This document shows positions 23,228 to 33,059 of a stretch of DNA of 58,665 bases, one piece after another. The notes beneath the pieces are model-generated. The model searched no databases, was not told where the DNA came from, and saw only the letters and a program-made list of their open reading frames with translations. Position 1 is the first letter of the stretch. Each line of letters starts with the position of its first letter. Made by a program: the position numbers and the translations under genes. The DNA is from an uncultured Negativibacillus sp. GTDB taxonomy: Bacteria > Bacillota > Clostridia > Oscillospirales > Ruminococcaceae. The stretch is taken from contig NZ_CALXIN010000005.1 in NCBI RefSeq assembly GCF_944388365.1, forward strand, positions 1-58,665, in the 5' to 3' direction.

Positions 23228-25822
23228 TCAATGGCTGTATCCGATGTAGTTACGAGCATCCAGGTAGGAACCGCCGCTGATAATCTCAAAGTGGCAGTGG
23301 TTGCCGGTTGCCCATCCTGTACGGCCGACATAACCGATGACCTGTCCCTGCGATACCTGCTGTCCGCTGTAAACCGCCAGACTGCTGCAGTGTGCATAAC
23401 GGGTCTTGGTGCCGTCTCCGTGGTCGATGAGGATGTTGTATCCATAGCCGTTGGACCAGCCTGCATAGGTGACGGTACCGGACTTGGCTGCCCAGATGGT
23501 AGTGCCTGCCGGAGCCGCAATATCCGTACCGGTATGGCCTGCATAGCCCCAGATTGGACAGGAGATATAACCGCCGTTGACCGGCCAAATATATCCGCCG
23601 ACATTGGATTCGGTGGAAGCAGTACCGGAGCCGGAGGTGTTGTATCCGGAACCATACGAGCTGCTCGACAGCGAGCCGACGATCACCTTGGCGCTGACCG
23701 GTTCTTTAATAACATTTTCAGAAACGACGGTGCGCGCGGTTTCATAGCCATCAATATAGGTGATCTCGCTGGTGACCTCTTTCAGACCGTTCTGGCCTTG
23801 CTGAACGACCTCTTCGTAGCTCTTTTCCTTGTTCTGGTCGATTTCCGTTTCGGTGGTATAGGCAATTTCCTCTTCCTCGGTAACGGTGCGGACGACCTTG
23901 GTCTGTAAGAATGGCTGTTCCTGCGAAACGATCATTGTTTCTCCGACCAGCATAGTCTTGCTGACCTCAGGGTTGAGGTTGATAAGTGTCTCGGTTGGAA
24001 TATCAAACTTGTTGGAGATGTCCCAAGGAGTATCACCCTGCTGGATGGTATAGGTCTGTTCGCCTTCGACGATGCGGTCGAGTTTAACGTTGATAGATTC
24101 GAGGGTTTCCACAGAAGAAACTGGATACAATCCTGTTTCCAGACGGATTGACTGAACGAAGCTGACTGTTTCCGAGGAAACAGTACCGGATTCTACCTCT
24201 GGAAGGTTGAGGTGAGAAGGTGTTTCGGTCGATGTTTCCGTATCGGAGGTCTCTTCCGAGCTGTCTTCCGTATCAGTGGAGCTGCCGTTGGAGATGATCA
24301 GCTCATCGCCGACCAGCATCGAATCCTCGATAGAAGGATTGAGTTCAATCAGTTCATCCACCGAGATGCCAAATTCGCTGGCAATCGTCCATGGGGAATC
24401 CCCTTCCTGAACGACATAGGTTTGCTGTTCCGAAGAAGTGGAAGTGGTTTCTTCGGACTCGGTTTCAGGTTCTTCTTCTGGTGTTGTGTCAGCAGATTCT
24501 GTTTCTTCCGACGTTGTGTCGGTAGATTCGGTGCTGCTGGAAGCGGTGTCACCGACCAGAGTCAGCTCATCACCAATGAGCATCGAATCCTCAATGGAAG
24601 GATTGAGTTCGATCAGTTCATCCACAGTCATGCCAAACTCACTGGCAATCGTCCAAGGAGAGTCGCCTTCCTGAACGGTGTAGGTCTGTGGTCTGTCTGT
24701 AGATTCAGAATCTGTTTCAACAGAGCGTGAACTTTGAGTATCGGCGCTCGAAGCAGAGCCGCCTTCCGAAATAATCAGCTCGTCGCCGATCAACATGGAA
24801 TTTTCAATGTTTGGATTGAGCTTAATCAGCTCGTCCACCGAGATGCCAAATTCGTTGGCGATGGTCCAAGGAGAGTCGCCCTCCTGAACGATATAGGTTT
24901 GCTGCTCCGGTGCGGTTGTTTCCGGTTCGGTGGCAGGTTCCTCCGCAGGTTGTTCTGCAGGTTCCTCCTCCGGAGTTTCCGGCTCCACAGGCTGTTCTTC
25001 CAGTGTTTCCGATTCTTCAGGGATGACAGCTCCTGGTGTGTAGGTGCCGTCCTTACGGGACTTCAGGCTCATCAGCAGTGCATCGCCGTCTTCGACAGCG
25101 CCGATAAATTCACCGTCGACATACAGACCTGCTGCTTCTTCGATTTCATTTCCCGAAGCGCGGATAATGTTGTTGATGAGGACATCCTGGTCAGAGATCT
25201 GATCGTCCTCGACGATGACAAGCGAGAAGATAGGGACGCTATCCTCCGGAGGGAGATATTCCTCGTTGACAATACGTTCCCTTACCTTGGCTTCGGCTTC
25301 ATCGAAGTCAGATTCAGAGAGAATATAACCCATATGCTGACCATTGTACTGTACCTGCAAACCATAGGTGAGCGTACTAAAGTGGTAGATGGTGGAGGTT
25401 AAGATGATAATACCGACTAAAGGGAGAATGTAGTTGACTGCACCAACAACCAGCTTGAACGAAGGGGACAAAGCCCTGACCAGCTGAGGCAGACAAAGGC
25501 CTGCAGAAGGCTGTTTGCGTTGTCTGTTCCAGTCCTGTAATCCGCTGTTGGTCTGGGAGATGATCTTTTGCAAATCCCGTTTCCAGCGTCCTCTTGATGG
25601 CGCCGCAGCGGCATGTTGATCCTTGATATCAAAATAGAATCGGCGCACAGCCCATTTCAGATGGAGGGCAGTGCGTTTCAAAATGCGCCGATGTCGGCGA
25701 TAATATCGAATGATTCTTGCGCCGATCAGATAGCAGATGGCGTAAAGAAGAGAAATCAAAGAGGAGAAAGCTTCAGGAAGTCTGGAAGCAGAGGTGTTGT
25801 TACAGTTTTCCGGTTTTTCCAC
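23228..25822 (-). CDS. Membrane-anchored LysM(x4)-G5-M23 peptidoglycan hydrolase
   Basis: 864 residues. A basic cytoplasmic N-terminus (1-120) is followed by a membrane helix (about 123-148), then an outside part: a ~100-residue linker domain, an acidic Pro/Glu/Thr spacer, LysM repeats at 308-352, 379-423, 467-511 and 588-633 (each with GDSPWTIA or GDTPWDIS), a G5 domain at about 639-717 and an M23 (lysostaphin-type) domain at 743-855. Zinc residues are His763/Asp767 in GHTGTD and His844 in HCHFE, with His811. It should cleave peptidoglycan cross-bridges near the membrane. The start is GTG 25822 after AAAGGAG; own promoter and terminator. Confidence 0.93.
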   Translation of the reverse strand: MEKPENCNNTSASRLPEAFSSLISLLYAICYLIGARIIRYYRRHRRILKRTALHLKWAVRRFYFDIKDQHAAAAPSRGRWKRDLQKIISQTNSGLQDWNRQRKQPSAGLCLPQLVRALSPSFKLVVGAVNYILPLVGIIILTSTIYHFSTLTYGLQVQYNGQHMGYILSESDFDEAEAKVRERIVNEEYLPPEDSVPIFSLVIVEDDQISDQDVLINNIIRASGNEIEEAAGLYVDGEFIGAVEDGDALLMSLKSRKDGTYTPGAVIPEESETLEEQPVEPETPEEEPAEQPAEEPATEPETTAPEQQTYIVQEGDSPWTIANEFGISVDELIKLNPNIENSMLIGDELIISEGGSASSADTQSSRSVETDSESTDRPQTYTVQEGDSPWTIASEFGMTVDELIELNPSIEDSMLIGDELTLVGDTASSSTESTDTTSEETESADTTPEEEPETESEETTSTSSEQQTYVVQEGDSPWTIASEFGISVDELIELNPSIEDSMLVGDELIISNGSSTDTEDSSEETSDTETSTETPSHLNLPEVESGTVSSETVSFVQSIRLETGLYPVSSVETLESINVKLDRIVEGEQTYTIQQGDTPWDISNKFDIPTETLINLNPEVSKTMLVGETMIVSQEQPFLQTKVVRTVTEEEEIAYTTETEIDQNKEKSYEEVVQQGQNGLKEVTSEITYIDGYETARTVVSENVIKEPVSAKVIVGSLSSSSYGSGYNTSGSGTASTESNVGGYIWPVNGGYISCPIWGYAGHTGTDIAAPAGTTIWAAKSGTVTYAGWSNGYGYNILIDHGDGTKTRYAHCSSLAVYSGQQVSQGQVIGYVGRTGWATGNHCHFEIISGGSYLDARNYIGYSH

Positions 25823-25904
25823 CGGGCACCCGCTCCTTTCCTATCTTCGAATAAAAACCAGTGTATACGTCGAAAAATGACGTTCTTTAAAAGTTGCACT
25901 ACTT

Positions 25905-25933
25905 ATTATAAATGTTTACGCACATGAATTCAA
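25905..25933 (-). promoter_or_regulatory. Promoter of the LysM-G5-M23 gene
   Basis: Minus strand: TTGAAT (25928-25933), 17 nt, TATAAT (25905-25910). The leader of about 75 nt has a small ACGTC/GACGT hairpin; no c-di-AMP riboswitch was recognised. The rest of the gap to 26239 shows no gene. Confidence 0.6.
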
Positions 25934-26239
25934 GATGTGTTACAGAATTGATACCGAAAACACAGCGTTTTTGACAATTTCCCCTAGTCGGGAATACCTC
26001 CATTTATCAGTGTAACCGAATTTTTTAAATAAGGACAGGGTGAAAATATTGCGGTTTTATGAAGAATTTACTTTTTTTTAAAACTTTCCTGAAATTATCC
26101 TGAAAGAATGCGGAAAAGAACACGCTTGATGCACAGCAGATTTGGCGCAACGCGAAAAAGATTTGACTTTAAAACAGCAAAAATATCTGGTACAATGGAC
26201 AAAACAAAGCATGAAGATGGAACGCTCAGGAGGAACAAT

Positions 26240-27478
26240 ATGAAACAGAGCAGAGAATATCCGCAGCTGCGGGTTACAAAAAAAGCGGAACAGTCGATTT
26301 TAAAGGGGCATCCGTGGGTATATAACACCGAGATTACCGATGTACAGCCGTTTGAAAACGGAGAACTGGTGGATGTAGTCAGCCAGAAGGGCAGCTATCT
26401 GGGCACCGGTTTTGCCAATACCAACAGTAAGATTCGCGTGCGCATCATCTCGCGCAATGCAAACGACCGCTTTGATGAGGCGTTTTTTGAGCGTCGTCTG
26501 CGCTATGCCGTCGACTATCGCAAGACGGTCATGGGCGACGATTTTTCCAACTGCCGCCTGATCTTTGGCGAGGCAGATTCCTTCCCTGGTTTGACGGTGG
26601 ATCGCTTTGGCGATATTCTGGTGGCGCAGGTGTTGTCGCTGGGCATCGAGAAGAGAAAAGCGATGATCTTTGAGCTGCTGGCCAAAATTTTCCGCGAGGA
26701 AGGTCAGCCGCTGCGCGGCATCTATGAGCGCAACGATGTAGCTATCCGTGAGCTGGAAGGCATGGAGCAGTACAAGGGATTTTTCCCGCTGAAGGATTGT
26801 CCGATCCCAGACTCCACCCAGACGACCATCACCGAAAATGGGATTACCTATGCGGTGGACTTTGAAAACGGACAAAAGACCGGATTTTTCCTCGATCAGA
26901 AATATAACCGTCTGGCAGTTTCCAAGCTCAGCCGCGGCAAGCGGGTGCTGGATTGCTTTACCCACACCGGTTCCTTCGGTTTGAATGCGGCGATGGGCGG
27001 TGCCGAACATGTGCTGAGCGTGGATATCTCTGAATCTGCGATTGAGATGGCGCGTGCAAATGCCTGCCGCAATGGTCTGGAGGAAAAGGTGGAGTATCTG
27101 GCTGAAAATGTGTTTGATCTGCTGCCAAGATTGTCCGAACCGGAGATGGTGCAGAAGTACGGCAGATTTGACTTTATCATTCTGGACCCGCCTGCCTTTA
27201 CCAAATCCCGACAGACGGTGGAGAGTGCGATGCGCGGCTACAAGGAGATCAACCTGCGTGCGATGAAGCTTCTGCCGCGCGGCGGTTATCTGGCAACCTG
27301 TTCCTGTTCTCACTTTATGACCGAACAGCTGTTTGTCAAGATGCTGCATCAGGCGGCAGCAGATGCCGGTGTGGCGCTGCGCCAGATCGAAGCAAGACAG
27401 CAGTCGCCAGACCATCCGATCCTGTGGAACGTGGAGGAAACAAACTACCTGAAATTCTACCTGTTCCAGGTGGTATAG
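26240..27478 (+). CDS. Class I SAM-dependent 23S rRNA methyltransferase, RlmI-like
   Basis: 412 residues: an N-terminal PUA domain (about 5-80, with ILKGHPWVYNTEI), then a Rossmann-fold methyltransferase with the AdoMet motif VLDCFTHTGSFGLNAA near 235-250 and the catalytic-type DPPAFTKS near 317-324. E. coli RlmI makes m5C1962 in 23S rRNA; this protein is of the same layout, so base specificity is by family. ATG 26240 follows AGGAGG; upstream frame extension has no site. An extended -10 (TGGTACAAT near 26190) may drive it. Strong terminator at 27485-27524. Confidence 0.9.
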   Translation: MKQSREYPQLRVTKKAEQSILKGHPWVYNTEITDVQPFENGELVDVVSQKGSYLGTGFANTNSKIRVRIISRNANDRFDEAFFERRLRYAVDYRKTVMGDDFSNCRLIFGEADSFPGLTVDRFGDILVAQVLSLGIEKRKAMIFELLAKIFREEGQPLRGIYERNDVAIRELEGMEQYKGFFPLKDCPIPDSTQTTITENGITYAVDFENGQKTGFFLDQKYNRLAVSKLSRGKRVLDCFTHTGSFGLNAAMGGAEHVLSVDISESAIEMARANACRNGLEEKVEYLAENVFDLLPRLSEPEMVQKYGRFDFIILDPPAFTKSRQTVESAMRGYKEINLRAMKLLPRGGYLATCSCSHFMTEQLFVKMLHQAAADAGVALRQIEARQQSPDHPILWNVEETNYLKFYLFQVV

Positions 27479-27484
27479 GATACA

Positions 27485-27524
27485 AAAAAACAGCGGAGCG
27501 ATTGCAATCGCTCCGCTGTTTTTT
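27485..27524. terminator. Bidirectional terminator
   Basis: Perfect 20-bp-arm palindrome (27485-27504 and 27505-27524) between the convergent methyltransferase and antiporter genes, with six A and six T at the ends. Confidence 0.92.
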
Positions 27525-27559
27525 GTATAAAGATAAAGGTTTCAAAGGAAGAAAAGAGG

Positions 27560-28873
27560 TTATTTTTTGACCTTTTCTGCTTTCTTGTCTTTGTCTTTTT
27601 TCATCATGTGGTTGTTTGCGCGGATCAGGTTTTCTGCAATGTAATCCAGCTGTTCGACCTCGTCGTAACGATCGACCAGGGTGCTTTCCAGCATCTCGTC
27701 GTAAGCAGCGCTCTTGCGGTATGCCAGCTTCAGCAGGATTGGAGTGATAACGGTGGTCGCAACGACCATGATGATGATTGGGCCGAAGAAGATTTCCGGC
27801 ATCAGACCCAGAGCAGAACCCTTGTTAGCAACGATCAGGGCAACCTCACCACGGCAGACCATGCCGACACCGACCTGTTTGCACTGGTGATTGTTGAGGC
27901 CGCAGATTTTTGCACCCAGTCCACAACCGATGAGCTTGGACAGGACAGCGACGATAACCAGCAGGACAGAGAAGAGCAGGATTTTTGCGTCCATCTCTGG
28001 CAGATCCATGCTCAGACCGATGCTTGCAAAGAAGATTGGTGTAAGCAGCAGATAGGACAGAGGGGCGAATTTGACCTCGATGTATTTTGCCTTGGAGGTG
28101 GTGGAGATGATCAGACCGGCAGCAAATGCACCAGTGATATCAGCAACACCGAAGAAGTGCTCTGCACAGAAGGACATGAGCAGACACAGAACAAAGGCGA
28201 AGATTGGGTAACGCTGCAAGTCGGTGGAGTGGACGTTGGCGATGTACCAGTCCATCAGCTTTTTGACCAGAATGCCTACCACAAAGACAAAGACGAAGAA
28301 GAGAACGACTTTGACAAGAACCATGAGCAGGCTGTCGCCGGAAGAACCGCCGACACTGGTGACGATGGTCAACGCAATCAAACCAAGCACGTCGTCGATC
28401 AAAGCGGCAGCCAGAATGGTGTTACCGACAACGGTGGTCAGTTTTCCCATCTCCTTGAGGGTTTCAACGGTGATGGAAACAGAGGTGGCGGTCAGGACAA
28501 CGCCGACAAAGACATCCTGAATAAAGACATTGTCCGAACCGGAGCTATTAAAGAGCATTGCCAGAGCAGTACCGCCGATCAAAGGGACGATAACGCCGCA
28601 CAGAGCGACCAGAAAACCGGATTTTCCGCTGTGCTTCAGATCGTCCAGGCTGGTTCCAAGTCCGGCGGTGAACATCATGACGATGACACCCAATTCGGAA
28701 ACCTGAGACAAAAATTCGGTGCTCTGAATAACACCGAGAACAGCAGGACCCAAAACGATGCCTGCCAAAAGTGCACCGACAACCTGCGGCATCTGCAGCC
28801 GCTTGGTGACAATTCCAAGAACCTTGGTAGAGAGAAGAATCAGTGCAATATCGACCAAATAATGATACGACAT
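27560..28873 (-). CDS. CPA2-family cation:proton antiporter
   Basis: 437 residues with about 12 membrane helices. Family features: PQVVGALLAGIVLGPAVLG at helix 2, and AALIDDVLGL, where the paired Asp residues are those that bind Na+ and H+ in electrogenic CPA2 exchangers (NapA/NhaA type). It ends in a Lys-rich cytoplasmic tail without a TrkA-N or TrkA-C domain. It should expel Na+ (or K+) for H+ and so serve pH and salt balance; ion choice is not provable here. AGGAGG precedes the ATG. Confidence 0.93.
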   Translation of the reverse strand: MSYHYLVDIALILLSTKVLGIVTKRLQMPQVVGALLAGIVLGPAVLGVIQSTEFLSQVSELGVIVMMFTAGLGTSLDDLKHSGKSGFLVALCGVIVPLIGGTALAMLFNSSGSDNVFIQDVFVGVVLTATSVSITVETLKEMGKLTTVVGNTILAAALIDDVLGLIALTIVTSVGGSSGDSLLMVLVKVVLFFVFVFVVGILVKKLMDWYIANVHSTDLQRYPIFAFVLCLLMSFCAEHFFGVADITGAFAAGLIISTTSKAKYIEVKFAPLSYLLLTPIFFASIGLSMDLPEMDAKILLFSVLLVIVAVLSKLIGCGLGAKICGLNNHQCKQVGVGMVCRGEVALIVANKGSALGLMPEIFFGPIIIMVVATTVITPILLKLAYRKSAAYDEMLESTLVDRYDEVEQLDYIAENLIRANNHMMKKDKDKKAEKVKK

Positions 28874-28914
28874 ATCAAAAAACCTCCTTTTTGCTGATAA
28901 CTTTTTGTTTCAAC

Positions 28915-28942
28915 ATTATACTTGATTGAGCGAAACATTCAA
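28915..28942 (-). promoter_or_regulatory. Promoter of the antiporter gene
   Basis: Minus strand: TTGAAT (28937-28942), 16 nt, TATAAT (28915-28920). Confidence 0.6.
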
Positions 28943-29185
28943 GAGGAAATGTATTATTTGTTGCTAAGTTCTAATATTTTTGTGAAAAAACATAATATTC
29001 AATAGATCGTTGTCTATTTTTTATAGGAATTTTGATTGGGAAAAGTGACGAATAGAATAAATAAAATCATAATATTTGTGTGAGAAAACAATAAAACGCC
29101 AATTTTTTTAGAAGAAATACTAGATATAATACAAATTGGAATAAGCTTTTTGTATATTAAGGATATAGAATACTGGTAAAAACAC
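28943..29185. other. AT-rich non-coding stretch
   Basis: About 240 bp without a credible gene and much more AT-rich than its surroundings. A TATAAT at 29125-29130 lies about 60 bp before the terminator at 29186-29226, so a short RNA is possible, but its -35 region is poor and I do not call one. Confidence 0.3.
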
Positions 29186-29226
29186 AAAGAAAATGACCAA
29201 TACTTTTCGTACTGGTCATTTTCTTT
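29186..29226. terminator. Terminator of ABC module 2
   Basis: 18-bp stem with one mismatch (29186-29203 and 29209-29226, loop TTTTC), ending in A/T runs, 9 bp past the stop of the permease gene on the minus strand. Confidence 0.85.
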
Positions 29227-29235
29227 ATGGATGAA

Positions 29236-30054
29236 TTATTCAAGATTAAGTTTATTTTTGAGAATATAACGGCTGGGCAGATAGAGCAGCACATTTAACA
29301 GCATGGTGCTCACAAGGAACAGGAAAAACATCAGGCATAAACCAGAGAGCGGGTTCGTTTCTGAGGTAGGCAGGGTGCTGAAAGTATCGAGTGCAGCGAT
29401 GCCAGCCATGATGAAAGCACTGACGACCGACAGCGGAATGCTGATCAGCAGATAGGCGATGACCGAGCCAACAACGCGGTTTTTGGTGAAAGGATACAGC
29501 TGGGAACAGGCCATTGCACAGTAAAAGTGCAGCAGCTCATTGGCAATGCTGGCAAGGATCAGCAGAATACCAAGCACCATTGTCAGAACAAACCAGAATG
29601 TTTGTGTCAGATCGGAAGCAAGAAGGGCAGCCAGCTGGGAGAAGAAGGTCCCAACCGTGTGGATAAAAGCGATAAAATCAACGCTGAGAGCGCTGCCTGC
29701 CAGCAGGATAAAACCACTGAGCACAGCAGTGATGCCGCTGAGAATAATCCACACCGTAGCGGAGATCATCTTGGAAAAAAGGATGGTGTCCACGCTGACC
29801 GGCAGAGTGTTTGTCAGATACCCCTGATCTCCCAGTACACTGTGGTAAAACTGGGTGATAATCATTACGATAGTGGTGACCAGCAGGGCGATCAGCAGAC
29901 CAGCCATAATGGCGCCGCCGCCGATCAGAGCGGCAATCCACTCGTTTTGGAAAAACAGGATGTTGAGGATGGACATGCCCAGCATCGCGATAAAAAGCGG
30001 GACAAAAGTGTGCGCCATCGATTTGATGTCATATTTAAGCAGTTTTCCTAACAT
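29236..30054 (-). CDS. ABC-2-type permease (module 2)
   Basis: 272 residues with six or seven membrane helices, starting MLGKLLKYDIKSMAHTFVPL, a typical entry segment of ABC-2 permeases in Firmicutes. It overlaps the ATPase gene by 7 bp, so the two are translationally coupled. Substrate unknown. Confidence 0.88.
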   Translation of the reverse strand: MLGKLLKYDIKSMAHTFVPLFIAMLGMSILNILFFQNEWIAALIGGGAIMAGLLIALLVTTIVMIITQFYHSVLGDQGYLTNTLPVSVDTILFSKMISATVWIILSGITAVLSGFILLAGSALSVDFIAFIHTVGTFFSQLAALLASDLTQTFWFVLTMVLGILLILASIANELLHFYCAMACSQLYPFTKNRVVGSVIAYLLISIPLSVVSAFIMAGIAALDTFSTLPTSETNPLSGLCLMFFLFLVSTMLLNVLLYLPSRYILKNKLNLE

Positions 30055-30788
30055 TTGAATACCTCCCGAAACAGTCCGTCGATGGATTTTCCATACAATT
30101 CGCGGATCTCGTCGACCTGACCATTGATAACGATTTTTCCCTGGTCGAGAAACAGAACCTGGTCGAAGATCGTTTCGACATCATGGATCAGGTGGGTGCT
30201 GATGAGGATGGACGAGCTCTCATCAAAGTTTTTCAGAATGGTGCTCAGGATATAGTCCCGTGCAGCAGGATCAACGCCGCCAATCGGTTCGTCCAGCAGG
30301 TACAGCTGTGCACGTCGGGACATGACCAGAATCAACTGGACCTTCTCCTTGGTGCCCTTGCTCATCGTTTTCAGCTTTTGTTTGTCGTCGATCTGAAGAT
30401 TTTGCAGCATCTGCCGTGCCCGTTCCAGATCAAAATCCTGATAAAAATCGGCGAAGAAATGCAGAAGGTCCTGCACCTTCATCCAGTCGTTGAGGTAGGT
30501 GCGCTCCGGCAGATAGGAGATCAGTGCCTTGGTCTGCCGGCCTGGAGTGAATCCGTTGATCCTGATTTCGCCCTGATCCGGCTGAAGCAGACCAGCCATC
30601 AACTTGATGAGGGTGGATTTGCCACAGCCGTTGGGACCGAGCAGCCCCACGATTTGTCCGCGTGGAATCGAAAAGCTGACTCCGTTCAGGACAGGATGCT
30701 GATGATAGCCCTTGTGAATGTTCTTGATTTCTGCAACGGTGTCGGAAACAACTGCGCCGCCGGAAATCATCTCTATATTTTCGTTCAT
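30048..30788 (-). CDS. ABC transporter ATPase (module 2)
   Basis: 246 residues. Walker A GPNGCGKST, degenerate signature MSKGTKEKV, Walker B LYLLDEPIGGVD, H-loop His in STHLIHD. AAGGATTTT precedes ATG 30788. It lies between the GntR gene (40 bp upstream) and the permease (overlapping), the same order as modules 1 and 3. Confidence 0.94.
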   Translation of the reverse strand: MNENIEMISGGAVVSDTVAEIKNIHKGYHQHPVLNGVSFSIPRGQIVGLLGPNGCGKSTLIKLMAGLLQPDQGEIRINGFTPGRQTKALISYLPERTYLNDWMKVQDLLHFFADFYQDFDLERARQMLQNLQIDDKQKLKTMSKGTKEKVQLILVMSRRAQLYLLDEPIGGVDPAARDYILSTILKNFDESSSILISTHLIHDVETIFDQVLFLDQGKIVINGQVDEIRELYGKSIDGLFREVFKC

Positions 30789-30828
30789 AAAATCCTTCCT
30801 TCCCTGCAGTTTTGATCGGCAGCTCTTT

Positions 30829-31206
30829 TTATTGTTTGTTTGCCGATTGAGTAAGATATTTTTCTACCAGGGACAAAATCTCTTCGGTCGAGTATCCCAA
30901 CGAGGAGATATTGTCGATCATACGGGCAATCTCGCCGTATGCCAGTGTTTTTGCAACCTCCATAATTTTCTCCTTATCCTCCGTCACGAATCGTCCTGCG
31001 GTACGCTGGCTTTTGACCAGTCCATCCCGCTCCAGTTCCGCCAGCGCTTTCTGCATGGTATTGGGATTGACACCGGCTTCCATCGCCAGTTCCCGAACAG
31101 CGGGCAGCTTTTCTCCTGGCAGATACTTTCCGCGGGCAAGATCACATTTTAAAATTTGGATGATCTGCAGATAAATGGGTAGATTGTCATCGAATGACCA
31201 AGGCAT
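30829..31206 (-). CDS. GntR-family regulator, YtrA type (module 2)
   Basis: 125 residues: winged HTH (LPIYLQIIQILKCDLARGKY, then LPAVRELAMEAGVNPNTMQK) and a ~50-residue helical tail. It likely represses its own ABC operon through the 14-bp-arm palindrome at 31224-31253. The ATG directly follows a purine-rich AAAGGGGAGCGGGAGG. Confidence 0.93.
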   Translation of the reverse strand: MPWSFDDNLPIYLQIIQILKCDLARGKYLPGEKLPAVRELAMEAGVNPNTMQKALAELERDGLVKSQRTAGRFVTEDKEKIMEVAKTLAYGEIARMIDNISSLGYSTEEILSLVEKYLTQSANKQ

Positions 31207-31223
31207 CCTCCCGCTCCCCTTTC

Positions 31224-31277
31224 ATTATTGTATTAAGTGCTTAATACAATAATACCAGAACAAAATTTGATTGTCAA
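31224..31277 (-). promoter_or_regulatory. Promoter with GntR operator (module 2)
   Basis: Minus strand: TTGACA (31272-31277), 17 nt, TATTAT (31249-31254). A perfect palindrome with 14-bp arms (31224-31237 and 31240-31253, arm ATTATTGTATTAAG) covers the -10 box and start point. It is unrelated in sequence to the operators of modules 1 and 3. Confidence 0.85.
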
Positions 31278-31345
31278 GGGGGAAAGGGCTGTTATTTGCC
31301 GAGGAAATCGTGCATAATGAAAGAAAAAACAAAGGAGGAAATGTG

Positions 31346-32977
31346 GTGAAACAATTATACTGTCATGCGCAGGTAATTACGATGGAAGAGGACAAGCAAG
31401 GTCAGATCAAAACAGCACAGGCGGTTTTGGTGTCGGATGGAAAGATTGAAGCAGTCGGAGAGGAGGCAGAGCTGCAGACCTTAGCGGGAGAGGACTGTGA
31501 GCGAATCGACTGCGGCGGCGGAGCGCTGCTGCCTTCCTTTATCGACCCGCACAGCCATCTGACAGCATTGGCGCAGACACTGGCCTACTGTGATCTGAGC
31601 TCAGCGACCAGCTTTGGACAGATTGTGGAGCAGCTTGTTGCGTTTGCCTCCAAAAAGGAATGGAAGCAGGGAGACTGGCTGATCGCCTTTGGATATGACC
31701 ACAATAATTTGGAGGAAAAGGCGCATCCAGACCGACATTTGCTGGATCAGGCAGCAGAGAAGATCAAACAGAGCAAGGGCGTATCTCTTTCGATTGCAAT
31801 GACCCATGCATCGGGACACATGGGTGTCATGAGTACCATGGCACTTGAAAAGCTGGGAGTGGATGCGCAGACACCGGCGCCAGAAGGCGGTGTGATCGGC
31901 AGAGAGGCGGATGGTACACCAAGCGGTTATCTGGAGGAAAAAGCCTTTATTGAAAGGACAGCACAGCTTCCCAAGCCCTCGAAAGAGGACAGCATGCGCA
32001 ATATCGAGCAGGCGCAGAAGATTTATTGGAGCTATGGAATTACTACAATTCAGGATGGATTGACCAAAACGCCGGAGTGGGAGCTGCTGCACGAGATGGC
32101 AGAACAGGGACGTCTGCACAGTGATGTGGTCTGTTATGTGGATTTACTGGATCACCGCGATCTGGCAGTCAACAACCCTGATTATACCGGCCGCTATCGT
32201 CATCATCTGCGGATAGGCGGCTATAAGATTTTTTTGGACGGCTCGCCGCAGGGAAGGACCGCCTGGATGACACAGCCATATGAAGGTGGGACAGATTGCG
32301 GCTATCCTATCTATCACGATGCAAAGGTACGGGAATTTGTGGAACAGTCGGTGAAGGATGGACGACAGCTGCTGGCGCATTGCAATGGCGATGCCGCTGC
32401 TCAGCAGTATCTGGATGCCTGCCGCGGTGTAGAGAATGTCGCTTCCATCCGACCGGTGATGATTCATGCACAGACACTGCGTCCCGATCAGCTGCCTCAG
32501 CTCAAGGAGGTGGGAATGATTCCTTCTTATTTTGTGGCACATACCTGGTTTTGGGGAGATGTTCATCTGCAAAACCTGGGAAAACAGCGCGCAGAAAATA
32601 TCAGTCCGCTGCATGCGACAGAAGAACTGGGAATTCCCTATACCCTCCATCAGGACACACCGGTCATTCCGCCGGACATGCTGCAAACGGTATGGTGTGC
32701 AGTCAACCGCCGCAGCAAAGGCGGACATTCGATGGGAGAAGCACAGAAGGTAAGCGTTGCCCAGGCTCTGAAAGCGGTCACCGTTTCGGCAGCATATCAA
32801 TATTTTGAGGAAAAAGAAAAGGGAAGTATTGCGCCAGGAAAGTGGGCAGATTTTGTTTTACTTTCAGAAAACCCATTGACGCAGCCACCTGAAAATATTG
32901 TCAATATTGATATTTTAAAAACATTTTTTCATGGTAAAAAGTTATATGACAATGAAAGGAAAGAGGATAATCTTTAG
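31346..32977 (+). CDS. Amidohydrolase family 3 protein (YtcJ-like)
   Basis: 543 residues. A metal-dependent amidohydrolase: HSH at 69-71 within FIDPHSHLTALAQ, a second His in THASGHMG near 160, and the later LHQDTPVIPPDM plus the C-terminal GSIAPGKWADFVLLS typical of the composite beta-sandwich. Related proteins hydrolyse N-substituted amides or formamides; the substrate is unknown. The start is GTG 31346, 6-7 nt after AAAGGAGG. It lies upstream of GntR/FCD regulators and an opp transporter, which fits use of imported peptides or acyl-amides (inference). Confidence 0.88.
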   Translation: MKQLYCHAQVITMEEDKQGQIKTAQAVLVSDGKIEAVGEEAELQTLAGEDCERIDCGGGALLPSFIDPHSHLTALAQTLAYCDLSSATSFGQIVEQLVAFASKKEWKQGDWLIAFGYDHNNLEEKAHPDRHLLDQAAEKIKQSKGVSLSIAMTHASGHMGVMSTMALEKLGVDAQTPAPEGGVIGREADGTPSGYLEEKAFIERTAQLPKPSKEDSMRNIEQAQKIYWSYGITTIQDGLTKTPEWELLHEMAEQGRLHSDVVCYVDLLDHRDLAVNNPDYTGRYRHHLRIGGYKIFLDGSPQGRTAWMTQPYEGGTDCGYPIYHDAKVREFVEQSVKDGRQLLAHCNGDAAAQQYLDACRGVENVASIRPVMIHAQTLRPDQLPQLKEVGMIPSYFVAHTWFWGDVHLQNLGKQRAENISPLHATEELGIPYTLHQDTPVIPPDMLQTVWCAVNRRSKGGHSMGEAQKVSVAQALKAVTVSAAYQYFEEKEKGSIAPGKWADFVLLSENPLTQPPENIVNIDILKTFFHGKKLYDNERKEDNL

Positions 32978-33059
32978 TGAAAAACGATAAAACAGTTAAA
33001 AAGCTTTAATCTTTTTAACTATAAAAGTGATGAATTTTTAAAAAATGTTTTGATTTTCA

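Noticed and set aside
24280..24900. Direct repeats suggesting a repeat array
   Set aside because: They are the coding sequence of the LysM repeats, spaced irregularly and diverged at codon level.
25823..25900. c-di-AMP riboswitch before the M23 peptidase gene
   Set aside because: The leader is only about 75 nt and lacks the conserved core; only a small hairpin is visible.
29108..29226. Small RNA gene between a TATAAT and the terminator
   Set aside because: The -35 region is poor, and the terminator is explained by the permease gene on the other strand.
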